DNA of 64,000 nucleotides from Scytonema millei VB511283 (GCF_000817735.3 NZ_JTJC03000001.1:1544632-1608631); one strand, 5' to 3'. Shown: positions 8,392 through 18,205, numbered from the stretch's first letter. Made by a program: numbers and translations. Notes: generated by a model not told the origin, from the sequence alone.

Positions 8392-10590
8392 TCATAGCAA
8401 CCTAATCAGTTCGGCAACAGCACTAGCTTTGGCGATCGCCCCTCGGGGAGTGTGTGGTAGATCGCCGTCGAAAAGTTCGGAAATGGAACCGAGGCAAGCT
8501 TGGTGTTGTAAGTGAAATAGCAGGTGTTGCCAGTCAATCGGTAGCGGTTGCGCGGGATAAAAACGCTGCCAAGCACGCACGTAAGCACCAATTAACCAAC
8601 TCCAAACCGTGCCTTGATGAGCTGCGCGATCGCGTTGATGTGGCGATCCGGCATAGTTGCCAATGTATTCAGGATCGTTAGGAGCAAGACTACGCAAGCC
8701 ATAGGGAGTTAGTAGGCTGCGGGTTGCTAGTTGCAGTATTCTCTGTCCTTGAGTTTCGCTAAAAGCACAGTGGCGTAAAGATAGAGCTAAAATGGCATTA
8801 GGACGGATTTGATTGTTGAGGCGATCGTCTAGAGCAATCGCATCGTACAGATAACCAAGGGTAGGATTCCAAAACTTTTGTAGCGAGGTTTTGACCTTGT
8901 GTGCTTGCTGGGTATATCGTCGTGCCTGGTTGCTCAAACGCTCCACATTCTCCCCAGGAGTACGACTGAGTCGTTCTGCCCACAGACTTGCCCAACACAA
9001 AGCAGAGTACCACAGGGCATTGACTTCTATCGGTTTACCTTGACGCGGCGTGACCGGCTGACCGTCAATTTTTACATCCATCCAAGTCAGCGCCGCATCA
9101 GCCGCATTCCAAATGACTAACTCGTCAGCCGCATCAACTTGAATATTGTGATTCGTGCCAGTCGTAAACGCTTTATAGATTTGCTGCACGATCGGATATT
9201 GAGTTGCCAAAAAATCCCAGTCCTGACTAGCCTCTAGATAAAGACCCAAAGTTTCAATCCACCACAGCGAAACATCAACATTGTGGTATGCGGGTTCGCG
9301 ATCGCCATCTGGCAAATAATTTGGCATTAAACCGCAACAGCAATATTTACCTAACGTCTCCAACAACTCTTTCGCTAAGTCATACCGTCCCGTCGAGAGT
9401 GTCAACCCTGGCAAAGCAATTAATGCATCTCTACTGAAGTCCTCCAGCCAAGGATAACCAGCAATTATCGTTGCTCCGGCTACTGACTGACGATAGACGA
9501 TAAATTGTTCTCCGGCTTTGAGGAGTAATTGCGAGAGCCGGGAAGCAGGAGGCGGCGAAGCGTCGAGCCGACTGCCTTCTGCGCAGTCGGGAGTCGGGAG
9601 TTGGGAGTCGGGAGTCGTAGGGACGGGTTTAGCAAAAGATTCACGGCTTACGTCAACAAATCTTTGCTCAAAACCCGCTCGTACAGGGGAGAAAGATTCA
9701 CGGCTTACGTCAATCAATCTTTGCTCAAAATCCGCCCGTACAAGGGAGTCAGAAAATTTTGACTTTTGACTTTTGATTTTTGACTTTTGACTTTCTCTTG
9801 CTTTTTCAAAATCATCGTCGCTTAACGGAGATTCTGGGAGTCCGACTTTTGCTTCTAGGGTGACGGTTGTACCTGGTTTGAGTTTAACTGTCAAATAGCC
9901 AGGACTGTACAAATCTTCGCGATCGCTCAATCCTCGTTGTGTCTCTTCTGGCAGTAAATAGTTCCAGTACCATACGCCATTTGGTTGATAGTCCCCGTGC
10001 GTCCAGTGTAAGTGCCATAACGTGCCTACACGTCCCGATTTTATCGCTTGCAAACAAACAGAACTTTTTGCAACTAATTGAGAAAATTGTAAATCTTCAT
10101 CTTCCCGTTGCGAGTCGTGAAAGTTGCGATCGGCGATCGCCGGACGCAATCGCAAAATAGCTGCTTTTTGTCCCTGATATTGGTACTGAATTAAAATTCG
10201 GTGGTTGAACGATTGGTAATTGGTAACTGGTTGCTGCTCCCTGCTCCCTGCTCCCTCATCTGGCATTATCAACTGCCTCGACAGTTGCCAGTTATCCGCA
10301 CCCCATACCCAGGTTGGTACTGGTTCGATCTCAAAACTTTGTAGTAGCTCGTAGCCAGTTGGTTCGACTGTGCCACCACCCCAAAAATTTGTCGATAGGG
10401 CAAAGACTTGAGCAGCAACTTCTAAACTGGCATCTAGATGTGACAGTAAAAGGGTACGCTGACTAGGAGGAGTGAGGGCAGCAATCAACCAGCCGTGATA
10501 AATTCGAGTCCGAGCATCCGCTACCGTACCGCAGGCAAAACTACCCAACCCATTTGTCAACAGCCATTCTCTTGTATCTAGATTGCCCAT
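8392..10590 (-). CDS. amylo-alpha-1,6-glucosidase / glycogen debranching enzyme-type protein
   Basis: A 732-aa protein. The N-terminal GDE_N domain has WLLTNGLGSFACGTVADART near residue 9. The C-terminal (alpha/alpha)6 GDE_C domain has PWLEDFSRDALIALPGLTL, then WMDVKIDG starting at W503, PVTPRQGKPIEVNALWY, IRPNAILALSL and GTVWSWLIGAYVRAW. It should hydrolyse alpha-1,6 branches left during glycogen breakdown in the cytoplasm. About 85 residues (268-350, nt 9540-9790) between the two domains are encoded by intergenic-type repeats, read through without a stop. It is divergent from the peroxiredoxin gene. Confidence 0.87.
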   Translation of the reverse strand: MGNLDTREWLLTNGLGSFACGTVADARTRIYHGWLIAALTPPSQRTLLLSHLDASLEVAAQVFALSTNFWGGGTVEPTGYELLQSFEIEPVPTWVWGADNWQLSRQLIMPDEGAGSREQQPVTNYQSFNHRILIQYQYQGQKAAILRLRPAIADRNFHDSQREDEDLQFSQLVAKSSVCLQAIKSGRVGTLWHLHWTHGDYQPNGVWYWNYLLPEETQRGLSDREDLYSPGYLTVKLKPGTTVTLEAKVGLPESPLSDDDFEKARESQKSKIKSQKSKFSDSLVRADFEQRLIDVSRESFSPVRAGFEQRFVDVSRESFAKPVPTTPDSQLPTPDCAEGSRLDASPPPASRLSQLLLKAGEQFIVYRQSVAGATIIAGYPWLEDFSRDALIALPGLTLSTGRYDLAKELLETLGKYCCCGLMPNYLPDGDREPAYHNVDVSLWWIETLGLYLEASQDWDFLATQYPIVQQIYKAFTTGTNHNIQVDAADELVIWNAADAALTWMDVKIDGQPVTPRQGKPIEVNALWYSALCWASLWAERLSRTPGENVERLSNQARRYTQQAHKVKTSLQKFWNPTLGYLYDAIALDDRLNNQIRPNAILALSLRHCAFSETQGQRILQLATRSLLTPYGLRSLAPNDPEYIGNYAGSPHQRDRAAHQGTVWSWLIGAYVRAWQRFYPAQPLPIDWQHLLFHLQHQACLGSISELFDGDLPHTPRGAIAKASAVAELIRLL
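9540..9790. repeat. in-frame repeat insertion inside the debranching-enzyme gene
   Basis: Comprises AGTCAAAA-type runs (about 9745-9790), two copies of a unit containing AAAGATTCACGGCTTACGTC (copies near 9635 and 9692) flanked by GTAGGGACGGGTTT- and CCCGCTCGTACA-type ends, and GGAGTCGGGAGTTGGGAG runs (about 9587-9615). These are the same words found between genes elsewhere in the window. Confidence 0.8.
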
Positions 10591-10766
10591 TGCTACTCAA
10601 AATCGTTATGACTATGATATATTTGTTACGTAACGTAAAAATCAACTGTATAGGCATTTTCTGTTGCCTCAAAAAGCTGAGAACTTGCCTATAAGCGTAA
10701 GGGTGAGTCTCAACTAGCTTTCCCTGAATTTGCCAAATAGTAGACACAACAAAGGAGAATTAGTTA

Positions 10767-11378
10767 ATGCCACTAAGTTACGCAAGTGAAGGATGCCTCC
10801 GTGTTGGACAACTTGCTCCAGACTTCACTGCCACAGCAGTAGTAGATCAGGAATTTAAGACTATCAAACTATCTGACTATCGTGGCAAGTATGTCGTACT
10901 ATTTTTCTACCCTCTAGACTTTACATTCGTTTGTCCCACTGAGATTACTGCCTTCAGCGATCGCTTCGAGGAATTCAAGGCAGTTAATACCGAAGTTCTC
11001 GGCGTTTCTGTAGATAGCGAATTCTCCCACTTAGCGTGGATTCAAACAGATCGCAAGTCAGGTGGCGTTGGCGACCTCAACTATCCTCTTGTTTCTGACA
11101 TCAAGAAAGAGATTAGTGCTGCTTACAATGTCTTAGATCCAGAAGCAGGTGTTGCCCTTCGCGGTCTGTTTCTAATTGACAAGGAAGGAGTTATCCAACA
11201 CGCGACAATCAATAACCTTTCCTTCGGTCGTAGTGTTGAAGAAACTCTACGGACGTTGAAAGCAATTCAGTACGTTCAAAGCCATCCAGATGAAGTTTGC
11301 CCTGCTGGTTGGCAGCCTGGGGATAAAACAATGACTCCTGACCCCACAAAATCCAAAGTTTACTTCGCTTCCGTGTAG
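10767..11378 (+). CDS. 2-Cys peroxiredoxin (AhpC/Prx1 type)
   Basis: A 203-aa thiol peroxidase. The peroxidatic Cys56 lies in [10 protein letters not shown] and the resolving Cys178 in [10 protein letters not shown], with a C-terminal tail matching the typical dimeric 2-Cys class. It reduces H2O2 and organic hydroperoxides using thioredoxin and protects photosynthetic cells from photo-oxidative stress. AAAGGAGAA (10750-10758) lies 8 nt before ATG 10767. The upstream gap shared with the divergent debranching gene contains the palindrome TTACGTAA near 10627. A strong inverted repeat follows the gene. Confidence 0.95.
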   Translation: MPLSYASEGCLRVGQLAPDFTATAVVDQEFKTIKLSDYRGKYVVLFFYPLDFTFVCPTEITAFSDRFEEFKAVNTEVLGVSVDSEFSHLAWIQTDRKSGGVGDLNYPLVSDIKKEISAAYNVLDPEAGVALRGLFLIDKEGVIQHATINNLSFGRSVEETLRTLKAIQYVQSHPDEVCPAGWQPGDKTMTPDPTKSKVYFASV

Positions 11379-11389
11379 TCATAACGATG

Positions 11390-11415
11390 TAGAGACGTTC
11401 CGTGGAACGTCTCTA
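11390..11415. terminator. perfect inverted repeat between convergent genes
   Basis: Arms TAGAGACGTTCC (11390-11401) and GGAACGTCTCTA (11404-11415) around a 2-nt loop, in the 62-bp gap between peroxiredoxin (+) and metacaspase (-). It lacks a T-run directly after the stem, so bidirectional termination is an inference. A diverged relative lies at about 53932-53957. Confidence 0.55.
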
Positions 11416-11440
11416 TAGTTGTCATATCCCTTTTTCATCA

Positions 11441-13603
11441 CTACAATAATCGACGGCGAAAGGCTGCTGCTTGCAGTGGATCGTGAATTGCGGTAGCTAA
11501 TATTTCGATTAATTCCGATCGCGAAATTTGCGGTTGAGATTTAATTGTATTTTCGATCAAGAAAGTCGCAATAGGACCGATCGCCGCAGATAGAGCTTGC
11601 TCGCATTGATGGATAAAATCTTCTGACAAAGTTTCGTGTTGCCAATTTGTAGCACAAGATGACGATCGCGTTTGCGGTTGCGATCCTGGGATTTGTTGTA
11701 ATAAGGAGATCGATTGTTGACGCAATTGATTTTGTTGCTGCGGTGATAATATCGGCAGCAAATTTTCTACCCAGTTCTGCGGTTGAGAATTTGGAGTTGC
11801 CACCTGAGATAGTAAGGTAGGAGCAATTGGTCCTACCAGTTCCCGCAAGATTTTTTCTAACTGAGCGTATTGCTGTGAAAAATATTCTTTCACAGGTATT
11901 GGTGATGGTGCGGGTGCAGGAGGTGGAGGACTGACAGCTGCAAGCGGCTGCACTTTGGGTACAACTGAGTGGCTGACAGCAGGTTTTTCAATCTGTGGCG
12001 GTTTTAGTGGCGATGGTGGGACGAATTTTGTCGCTGTCAACGTCGTTGGAGGAAAAATGTCGATCTCCCCAGCAGTGTCTGACAACCATAGCTGTAATGG
12101 CATTCCCATCCGTTCTAACTTTTGCTGTAATTCATCCATCCATGCTGTGACTGACAAAGGTGAGGATGGTTCCTTTGCTGCCAACGTTTCCAACAAAGTA
12201 TGAGTGAATTGTTCTGGTGTGCGCTCCGAGGGTGCAGCAGCGATAATACACTGTTTTCCACCACTGAGCTGTAATTCTTCGATCCATTCTTGCAGTGTTG
12301 CTGGCGATCGCTCCGTACCCAGAAAATCGAGAAGAATAATTTGTCGTGCTGTCGCACTACGGCGTAACTCTTGTTGCAACCAAGAACGACTTAACCGCAG
12401 GCTGTCACCCATAATGAGCCAAGCTTCCCCATCTTCAATCGCCTCCATTCTCCCGCGCAAGTATAACAGAACTGTTTCTGGTTCTTGAGAGGAAACAGGC
12501 GATCGCAAACAGCCTTGAATCGCATATCTGGCATCCGTCCAGGCTTTACCTGACTGGGGAAAATATTCTAGGGCAAAATTTCCGGCTGTTTGTAAAGCTC
12601 GACTGAAAGCATAAACGGCATTACTATCGGCAAAACCATCGCATACAAGAGCGCGGCGGCTGTGTTTGACTGGTTGTGGGATGCGCTCGTCTACCTTTAA
12701 TCCTAAAACGAGTTCTCCTACCCCTTCCACAATTCGCTTCGGGGTCTGTAAAGGGTATTCTGGGTGTAAATCTAATTCTCCTCGGCTGCGCTTTTGCTGA
12801 TTCATCAGGCGCAGTTGGTGATTTAACCGATCTATATATTGAATAGTTTGGTGATAAACGTATTTATACAGCCCATCCGCATCAATCACACCTTGAGTGT
12901 CGGCGGCTTCCCCCCTCAACCCTTGCATCAGGTAGTAAGTAAATAACCCATGCTTCAGCTCGGGAAATTCCCAAGACCTTTGCTTGCGATCGCAGGATAA
13001 TAAGGCATAAAAGCCCCGACTTTGAGTTGCTCGTTGCCTCAATACCTCCATCAATTGTTGTGCTGGGTTCAGTTCTGGTTGTTCTACCGTCACTTCACCT
13101 TTAGCTCCCCGCAAAGTGAGATCCCCACTATGACAAGCATCGAGCCATATCATTTGGCGATGAACTTGACTCTTCTGCAATAGCTCTAGTACATCTGGCA
13201 ATTTCAAACCTGTTTGCAGTAGGTTATCTTTCGATGTATCTGCCAAACATAAAACGACTTGCCCCGTCTCCCGATCTAAAACTCCATGACCGGAAAAGTA
13301 AAGCAAAATTGTATCTTGAGGTTGAGCCACTGCGACAATTTGTTCTAAACTCTGCCGCACTGCCTCTAGTGTGGGTGGATGAGTAGCGAAATCGTGATGC
13401 GCGATCGGTTCCTTGCGTGGAAATCCTTGAGTTGCTTCTGCCAGCGCTTCTGTCAATCCTTGGCAATCAGAGGCAGAATAACTCAGCGACGGTAGCCGAG
13501 CGTCTTGATATTGATTCACTCCCACCAGCAGACTCCACAGCTTGGCTTCCCCTGTTTCCAAGGCATGAGTAGAGCGGCTAGTACTGACACTTAATGGACA
13601 CAT
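11441..13603 (-). CDS. metacaspase-like caspase-family protease with duplicated C-terminal motif
   Basis: A 720-aa protein. The caspase fold (C14) occupies about residues 20-260, with catalytic His106 in YFSGHGVLD and Cys157 in WLDACHSGD, both intact. Asp155 fits a basic-residue (Arg/Lys) S1 pocket as in metacaspases and orthocaspases. A middle region (about 290-510) looks like a second alpha/beta effector-type domain. A proline-rich linker follows, then two copies of a helical motif with core GPIA: LEKILRELVGPIAPTLLSQV and CEQALSAAIGPIATFLIENT. Similar modules occur at the ends of cyanobacterial signalling proteins. It may be a signalling or cell-death protease; the trigger is unknown. Confidence 0.85.
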   Translation of the reverse strand: MCPLSVSTSRSTHALETGEAKLWSLLVGVNQYQDARLPSLSYSASDCQGLTEALAEATQGFPRKEPIAHHDFATHPPTLEAVRQSLEQIVAVAQPQDTILLYFSGHGVLDRETGQVVLCLADTSKDNLLQTGLKLPDVLELLQKSQVHRQMIWLDACHSGDLTLRGAKGEVTVEQPELNPAQQLMEVLRQRATQSRGFYALLSCDRKQRSWEFPELKHGLFTYYLMQGLRGEAADTQGVIDADGLYKYVYHQTIQYIDRLNHQLRLMNQQKRSRGELDLHPEYPLQTPKRIVEGVGELVLGLKVDERIPQPVKHSRRALVCDGFADSNAVYAFSRALQTAGNFALEYFPQSGKAWTDARYAIQGCLRSPVSSQEPETVLLYLRGRMEAIEDGEAWLIMGDSLRLSRSWLQQELRRSATARQIILLDFLGTERSPATLQEWIEELQLSGGKQCIIAAAPSERTPEQFTHTLLETLAAKEPSSPLSVTAWMDELQQKLERMGMPLQLWLSDTAGEIDIFPPTTLTATKFVPPSPLKPPQIEKPAVSHSVVPKVQPLAAVSPPPPAPAPSPIPVKEYFSQQYAQLEKILRELVGPIAPTLLSQVATPNSQPQNWVENLLPILSPQQQNQLRQQSISLLQQIPGSQPQTRSSSCATNWQHETLSEDFIHQCEQALSAAIGPIATFLIENTIKSQPQISRSELIEILATAIHDPLQAAAFRRRLL

Positions 13604-14031
13604 CTTTGGAGCTAAGCTAAGGATAGGGACTGGAGACTAAGGGAAGAAGTATTTATAAGTCTTCCCACTGACTAAATAATTGATAACTTAATATTGGTAT
13701 AGCTACACCTAAAATGATTCCTTTCTCGGAAATTATTAAGTTGTATTAAGGAATCGAAAATATATCAAATCAGGTTAAGTTAACGCGATCGCGCATAGCT
13801 TGCCTCCTATTTTATCTATCAGCTCTCATGCAAATCTTTATGCTGACGCTCAATGCCCCGATCGCTAATTTTTCTGTAGATGCCATCTCGTAGGAAGCGA
13901 GCTAGATTCGGAGCCATCTAATTCTATGATAGGGCGATCGCGTTTTTTTTGCAGTCCTCCACTTCCGACTTACGACTTAGTTTAACTCTTGGTAAAATTA
14001 AGTGCGGAGATGGCAAGCATAGGGAGCGTGG
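13604..14031. other. 428-bp intergenic region upstream of metacaspase and pdxJ
   Basis: Divergent promoter region. It has AT-rich stretches (about 13680-13770), HIP1 sites (near 13790 and 13935), a partial inverted repeat GATGCCATCTCG / CGGAGCCATC (about 13877-13919), and a T8 run at 13943-13950. I see no ORF with coding character and no promoter that I would assign with confidence. Confidence 0.4.
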
Positions 14032-14763
14032 ATGCTTACACTGGGAGTAAATATCGATCATATTGCGACAATTCGACAAGCTCGACGCACGGTAGAGCCA
14101 GACCCCGTAGCAGCGGCAGTGCTAGCAGAATTAGCGGGAGCTGACGGGATTACCGTTCACCTGCGCGAAGATCGGCGACACATTCAAGAGCGGGATGTGA
14201 GAATATTGCGGCAGACAGTCCGCACGCACCTGAATTTGGAAATGGCAGCGACAGCAGAAATGGTGGCGATCGCTCTAGATGTAAAGCCAGATTACGTTAC
14301 CCTAGTCCCCGAACGGCGAGAAGAGGTGACAACAGAAGGGGGATTAGATATAGCAGGACAACTCGATCGCATGAGCGAGGTAGTAGATAAGCTCCAAACA
14401 GCAAATATTCCCGTGAGTTTGTTTATCGATGCCGAAGATGCACAAATTCAAGCATCTGTCAAGACTAAAGCCGAATTTATCGAACTGCATACGGGACGCT
14501 ATGCTGAGGCAAAATCAGCAGCTAGCCGCCAAGCAGAACTGCAAGTGTTAGCCAAAGGTTGCGAACAAGCGATCGCCTCTGGATTGCGAGTTAACGCCGG
14601 ACACGGTTTAACCTATTGGAATGTTTACCCAATTGCCTGTATTCCTGGCATGGAAGAACTCAACATCGGTCATACAATTATTAGTCGAGCGGCTTTAGTT
14701 GGTATGGAACGAGCCGTGCGCGAGATGAAACAGGCTATTAGGGGAGTCGGGAATCGGGAGTAG
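14032..14763 (+). CDS. pdxJ: pyridoxine 5'-phosphate synthase PdxJ
   Basis: A 243-aa TIM barrel that condenses 1-deoxy-xylulose 5-phosphate with 3-amino-2-oxopropyl phosphate in vitamin B6 biosynthesis. Signatures are [17 protein letters not shown] at the N terminus, [43 protein letters not shown] and [12 protein letters not shown]. Length is normal. The last residues (GVGNRE) come from a GGGAGTCGGGAATCGGGAG repeat, so the native end has been replaced or extended by a few codons. Followed at 107 bp by ycf54. Confidence 0.95.
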   Translation: MLTLGVNIDHIATIRQARRTVEPDPVAAAVLAELAGADGITVHLREDRRHIQERDVRILRQTVRTHLNLEMAATAEMVAIALDVKPDYVTLVPERREEVTTEGGLDIAGQLDRMSEVVDKLQTANIPVSLFIDAEDAQIQASVKTKAEFIELHTGRYAEAKSAASRQAELQVLAKGCEQAIASGLRVNAGHGLTYWNVYPIACIPGMEELNIGHTIISRAALVGMERAVREMKQAIRGVGNRE

Positions 14764-14868
14764 GGAGTCGGGAAAGTCAAAAGTCACAAAAGTCAAAAAT
14801 TGCCTCTTTTCAACTACCAACTACCAACTACCAATTACCAATTACCAATTACCAATTACCATCAAAAC
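14747..14868. repeat. repeat tract between pdxJ and ycf54
   Basis: GGGAGTCGGGAATCG, AAAGTCACAAAAGTC and CAACTACCAACTACC / CAATTACCAATTACC runs. The first provides the 3' end of pdxJ. Confidence 0.8.
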
Positions 14869-14869
14869 A

Positions 14870-15196
14870 ATGAAAACCTACTACTACGTTTTAGCTAGCC
14901 AACGCTTTTTAATTGAAGAAGAACCAATTGAAGAAGTTTTGAAAGAACGGACTCGCGACTACTTAGAAAAGCAAAAAGAAATTGATTTTTGGTTAGTGAA
15001 ACAACCTGCCTTTTTAGAAGCCCCCGAAATGCAGGAAATTAAAACCAAATGCCCACAACCAGCAGCAGCAATTATTTCTACTAACTCCCAGTTTATTACT
15101 TGGCTGAAACTGCGATTAGAGTTTGTCATCACCGGGCAATTTCAAGCTCCCTCTGAGACTATTCCCGATCCTCTAGCTTCATTAACAACGGTGTAA
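14870..15196 (+). CDS. ycf54: Ycf54 family protein (Mg-protoporphyrin ester cyclase subunit)
   Basis: A 108-aa protein with the characteristic Ycf54 pattern: TYYYVLASQRFLIEEEPIEE at the start, EIDFWLVKQPAFLEAPE in the middle and FITWLKLRLEFVITGQF near the end, closing IPDPLASL. Ycf54 binds the AcsF/CycI component and is needed for the aerobic oxidative cyclase step of chlorophyll synthesis. Length and start (ATG after the repeat tract) fit. Assignment rests on recalled similarity to Synechocystis Ycf54. Confidence 0.9.
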   Translation: MKTYYYVLASQRFLIEEEPIEEVLKERTRDYLEKQKEIDFWLVKQPAFLEAPEMQEIKTKCPQPAAAIISTNSQFITWLKLRLEFVITGQFQAPSETIPDPLASLTTV

Positions 15197-15366
15197 TCAG
15201 TTATCAGTTATCAGTTATCAGTTATCAGTTATCAGTGAGCAATTATCAGTTATCAGTTATCAGTTAGTTAGACAGATAGTGATAACTCTATTAATAACTG
15301 GTTACTGTATGAATAACTGGTTGTTGCCGATTATTAACTGGCTACTGGTCACTGATAACTGACAAC
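15197..15366. repeat. TTATCAG tandem repeats between convergent genes
   Basis: At least eight units of the heptamer TTATCAG in two blocks (about 15199-15235 and 15240-15265), then imperfect AACTGGTTACTG and GATAACTG words up to the end of the convergent DUF212 gene. Confidence 0.85.
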
Positions 15367-15369
15367 TGA

Positions 15370-15861
15370 TTAGCCTCCGGCTGCTAGTACTGGGTAGGTA
15401 GGTGTGAATAACAAAGTATTGGCGAACCAAGCAATGCATACGCCCAACATAGAACCAACAATGACTTGGAAAGGCGTATGTCCCAATAATTCTTTTAAAC
15501 GGTCTTCATTCAGTTCAGGGTGTTCGCTGAATAACTCGTCCATCATTTGATTGAGGATGCGGGCTTGTTTGCCTGCGGCTTGACGTACACCAGCAGCATC
15601 ATACATGACAATGATGGCAAAAATAGTCGCGATCGCAAACTCAGGACTATCCCAACCTGCTGTTTGACCGACACCTGTGGCTAAAGCTGTTACTAATGCA
15701 GAATGGGCGCTAGGCATACCACCAGTAGTTAACAAAACGCGAAAATCTAATTTATGGTTTTTGAGTAATTCAACCGCCAGTTTTGCTGCTTGAGCAATTA
15801 GACAAGCTATGACAGCAACCAGCAGTACGCTGTTATTGAGAATGTCGCCAATGTCCTGCAT
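15370..15861 (-). CDS. divergent PAP2 (DUF212) membrane protein
   Basis: A 163-aa membrane protein with hydrophobic segments at about residues 8-28, 50-70, 76-95 and 134-155. TTGGMPSAHSALVTALATGVG (residues 46-66) carries the reduced PAP2 phosphatase motif GGMPSAH, and YDAAGVRQAAGKQARILNQM is the hallmark second motif of this YuiD-like family. It probably acts on a lipid phosphate or is a structural relative. The gene lies 123 bp downstream of crtE on the same strand, consistent with an isoprenoid or lipid role, but that link is inference. Confidence 0.82.
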   Translation of the reverse strand: MQDIGDILNNSVLLVAVIACLIAQAAKLAVELLKNHKLDFRVLLTTGGMPSAHSALVTALATGVGQTAGWDSPEFAIATIFAIIVMYDAAGVRQAAGKQARILNQMMDELFSEHPELNEDRLKELLGHTPFQVIVGSMLGVCIAWFANTLLFTPTYPVLAAGG

Positions 15862-15884
15862 GAGGTTTGATTAAAAAAATGGGG

Positions 15885-15984
15885 GTGAAGGTTGATAGTT
15901 GTTGGTTGACGGTAAACGCTGCGCTACACTCCGTGAAGACGGTTAACTGGTCCCTGATAACTGATAACTGATAACTGATAACTG
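15885..15984. repeat. repeat tract between crtE and the DUF212 gene
   Basis: GTTGATAGTTGTTGG runs, a reverse-complement copy of the CGCTGCGCTACACTCCGTGAA element (about 15916-15936), and four CTGATAA units just before the crtE stop codon. Confidence 0.8.
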
Positions 15985-16911
15985 TCAGTTTTTGCGGTTG
16001 GTGATGAAGTCGGCTAGAGCAATGAGTGGTTGTGCTTTCTCGCCAAATGGAGTTAGTTCTTCCTTTGCCGTAGCAATTAATTCTTGTGCTTGGCGGCGAG
16101 ATTCTTCTATACCCCAGAGGCTAGGATATGTGACTTTTTGTGCTTGTAAATCTTTGCCAGCAGTCTTACCTAATTCCTCTGCTGTCGCCGTGACATCTAA
16201 AATATCGTCGATGATTTGAAAGGCAAGTCCGATATTTTGAGCATAGCGCGACAGCCGTTGCAAATCCGATTCTTCCAACCCTGCCAAAACACCTCCGCTG
16301 ACGACACAAGCTTCTAGTAGTGCAGCAGTTTTATGGGTATGAATGAAGTGCAAAGTGTCTGCGGTCACGTCTGACTTGCCTTCCGACTCCAAATCTACGA
16401 CTTGACCGCCAACTAACCCCGCCGCGCCAACCGCATGACCCAACTGGGCGATCGCTCGTAGTACGCGCTCTGGTGGTACATTTTTAGTCTGGGTAGCAAT
16501 ATACTCAAAGGCATAAGCCAACAGACCATCTCCAGCCAGAATCGCAATATCATCACCATAAACCTTGTGATTTGTCAGTCGTCCACGTCGGTAATCGTCG
16601 TTATCCATAGCTGGCAAGTCATCATGAATCAATGACATCGTATGGATCATTTCTAAGGCACAAGCCGTAGGCATTGCCATTTCTACCGTGCCTCCTGCCA
16701 TTTCGCAAGTAGCCAAGCAGAGAATCGGACGTAACCGCTTTCCTCCTGCTAGAAGCGAATAGCGCATTGCCTCGTAGATTTTTTCTGGATAAGTGACGGT
16801 AATCGAACTCTCCAGCGCCGCTTCAACTTCTACTTGGCGTTGTTTCAAGTAAGCTGAGAGGTCAAATGGGGCTTCATTATGAGGCATCTGAAGGTTATCC
16901 GCTGTTACCAT
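15985..16911 (-). CDS. crtE: geranylgeranyl diphosphate synthase CrtE
   Basis: A 308-aa trans-prenyltransferase. The first aspartate-rich motif [10 protein letters not shown] is at residues 97-106 and the second is in [10 protein letters not shown] near residue 236. [12 protein letters not shown] (about 57-68) contacts the allylic diphosphate. The layout is that of cyanobacterial/plant type II GGPP synthase feeding carotenoid, phytol and quinone synthesis. Length is normal. A farnesyl or other short-chain specificity cannot be excluded from motifs alone. The DUF212 gene follows on the same strand. Confidence 0.9.
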   Translation of the reverse strand: MVTADNLQMPHNEAPFDLSAYLKQRQVEVEAALESSITVTYPEKIYEAMRYSLLAGGKRLRPILCLATCEMAGGTVEMAMPTACALEMIHTMSLIHDDLPAMDNDDYRRGRLTNHKVYGDDIAILAGDGLLAYAFEYIATQTKNVPPERVLRAIAQLGHAVGAAGLVGGQVVDLESEGKSDVTADTLHFIHTHKTAALLEACVVSGGVLAGLEESDLQRLSRYAQNIGLAFQIIDDILDVTATAEELGKTAGKDLQAQKVTYPSLWGIEESRRQAQELIATAKEELTPFGEKAQPLIALADFITNRKN

Positions 16912-16964
16912 GCCTTGTTTCCTTTAGCTGCTGTCGTCTCCGTAACAATTTTACGAGAAATTGG

Positions 16965-17078
16965 CAGTTGTCAGTTGACAGTTATCAGTTGACAGTTATC
17001 AGTAGGAGTCAGGAGTCAGGAGTCAGAAGAAAAGAAAGTCGTTTTGACTTTTGACTTTTAACTTTTGACTTTTTTGTC
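16965..17078. repeat. repeat tract between folD and crtE
   Basis: GACAGTTATCAGTT, AGTCAGGAGTCAGGAGTCAG and TTTTGACTTTTGACTTTTAAC runs. These three word families recur in many other gaps. Confidence 0.8.
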
Positions 17079-17082
17079 TCCA

Positions 17083-17961
17083 TTACCCATTAACCTTTTG
17101 AGAATAGCTCCAAACTGTATTGTGCAGTAGCATGGCGACTGTCATAGGACCAACACCACCTGGGACTGGGGTTAGTAATTCGGCGACGGCTTGCACCGAT
17201 TCAAAGTCTACGTCTCCAACAAGGCGGCTGTTACCTTCGTAGTCGATAATGCGGTTAATTCCCACGTCTATGACCACAGCATCGGGTTTGACCATTTGAG
17301 CAGTAATCATGTTAGGACGACCCACAGCAGCAATGAGGATATCTGCTGTTTGAGTGATGGCTGCAAGGTTGTGCGACCGCGAGTGGGCGATCGTGACTGT
17401 TGCATCAGCTTCTAGTAACATCAAGGCTAGAGGCTTTCCAACTAAAATACTCCGTCCCACGACTACAGCTTGCTTGCCCTGCAAAGAAATTTGATATTCC
17501 TGTAGCATTCGCATCACTCCTGCTGGGGTGCAACTGCGTAAACCCGATTCTCCCCTGACTAACCGTCCCATATTCACTGGATGTAAGCCATCTGCATCTT
17601 TGTTTGGGTCTATTTGATTCAGTAAAGCGACAGAATCTAAATGGTTGGGTAATGGTAGTTGAACGAGAATCCCATCGACTCTTTCATCTTGGTTTAAATC
17701 TTGAATCGCCTGTGCAACTTCTGCTTGGGTCGCATCGGCAGGAAAATTCTTCCCAAAAGAAGCAATTCCTACTTTAGTACAAGCCCGCTCTTTATTGCGC
17801 ACGTAGGCAGCACTAGCAGGATTATCCCCCACCATAAGTACTGCTAGTCCTGGGGTTCTTCCGATTTGCGGTTGTAGCGCCTGAATCTGTGTTGTTAACT
17901 CCGTCTGAATTTTTTGAGCTAAAGCTTTGCCATCTAGTATCTTCGCTGTTTTTACGTTCAT
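17083..17961 (-). CDS. folD: bifunctional methylenetetrahydrofolate dehydrogenase/cyclohydrolase FolD
   Basis: A 292-aa cytosolic enzyme interconverting 5,10-methylene- and 10-formyl-tetrahydrofolate with NADP. Family signatures are [14 protein letters not shown] with the catalytic Lys near residue 57, [42 protein letters not shown] (nucleotide binding) and [15 protein letters not shown]. The length is normal and both activities appear intact. Confidence 0.96.
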   Translation of the reverse strand: MNVKTAKILDGKALAQKIQTELTTQIQALQPQIGRTPGLAVLMVGDNPASAAYVRNKERACTKVGIASFGKNFPADATQAEVAQAIQDLNQDERVDGILVQLPLPNHLDSVALLNQIDPNKDADGLHPVNMGRLVRGESGLRSCTPAGVMRMLQEYQISLQGKQAVVVGRSILVGKPLALMLLEADATVTIAHSRSHNLAAITQTADILIAAVGRPNMITAQMVKPDAVVIDVGINRIIDYEGNSRLVGDVDFESVQAVAELLTPVPGGVGPMTVAMLLHNTVWSYSQKVNG

Positions 17962-18029
17962 CGCCGTTAGGGGAACTTTTTTAAAATGGTTTTGTCAAAA
18001 GGCAGTTATAACTGTTTTTGACTTATATA

Positions 18030-18205
18030 GTTTAAGCAATCAGTTATCAGTTGACAGTTATCAGTTATCAGTGGCTAGTGGCTAGTGACTAGAATTGTTC
18101 CCTTCTCCCCCTTGTCCTCCTTGTCCTCCTTGTCTTCCTTGTCTCCCTTGTCTTTCTCCAGCCACTAGCCACAAGTCACTAGTCACTTTATTGTTTCCCT
18201 TGTCC
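18030..18205. repeat. repeat tract upstream of the lipoprotein gene
   Basis: CAGTTATCAGTTGACAG and GTGGCTAGTGACTAG words, then a CCTTGTCCTCC/CTTGTCTTCC pyrimidine run (about 18108-18155). A spurious upstream reading frame through this tract exists but has no coding character. Confidence 0.8.

Noticed and set aside
13940-13950. T8 run after a HIP1 site as a terminator
   Set aside because: GCGATCGC is a short self-complementary site without a loop; no plausible stem precedes the T-run.
15197-15270. Regular TTATCAG array that might be taken for a CRISPR
   Set aside because: Seven-base units without unique spacers of constant length; the same words recur across many gaps.
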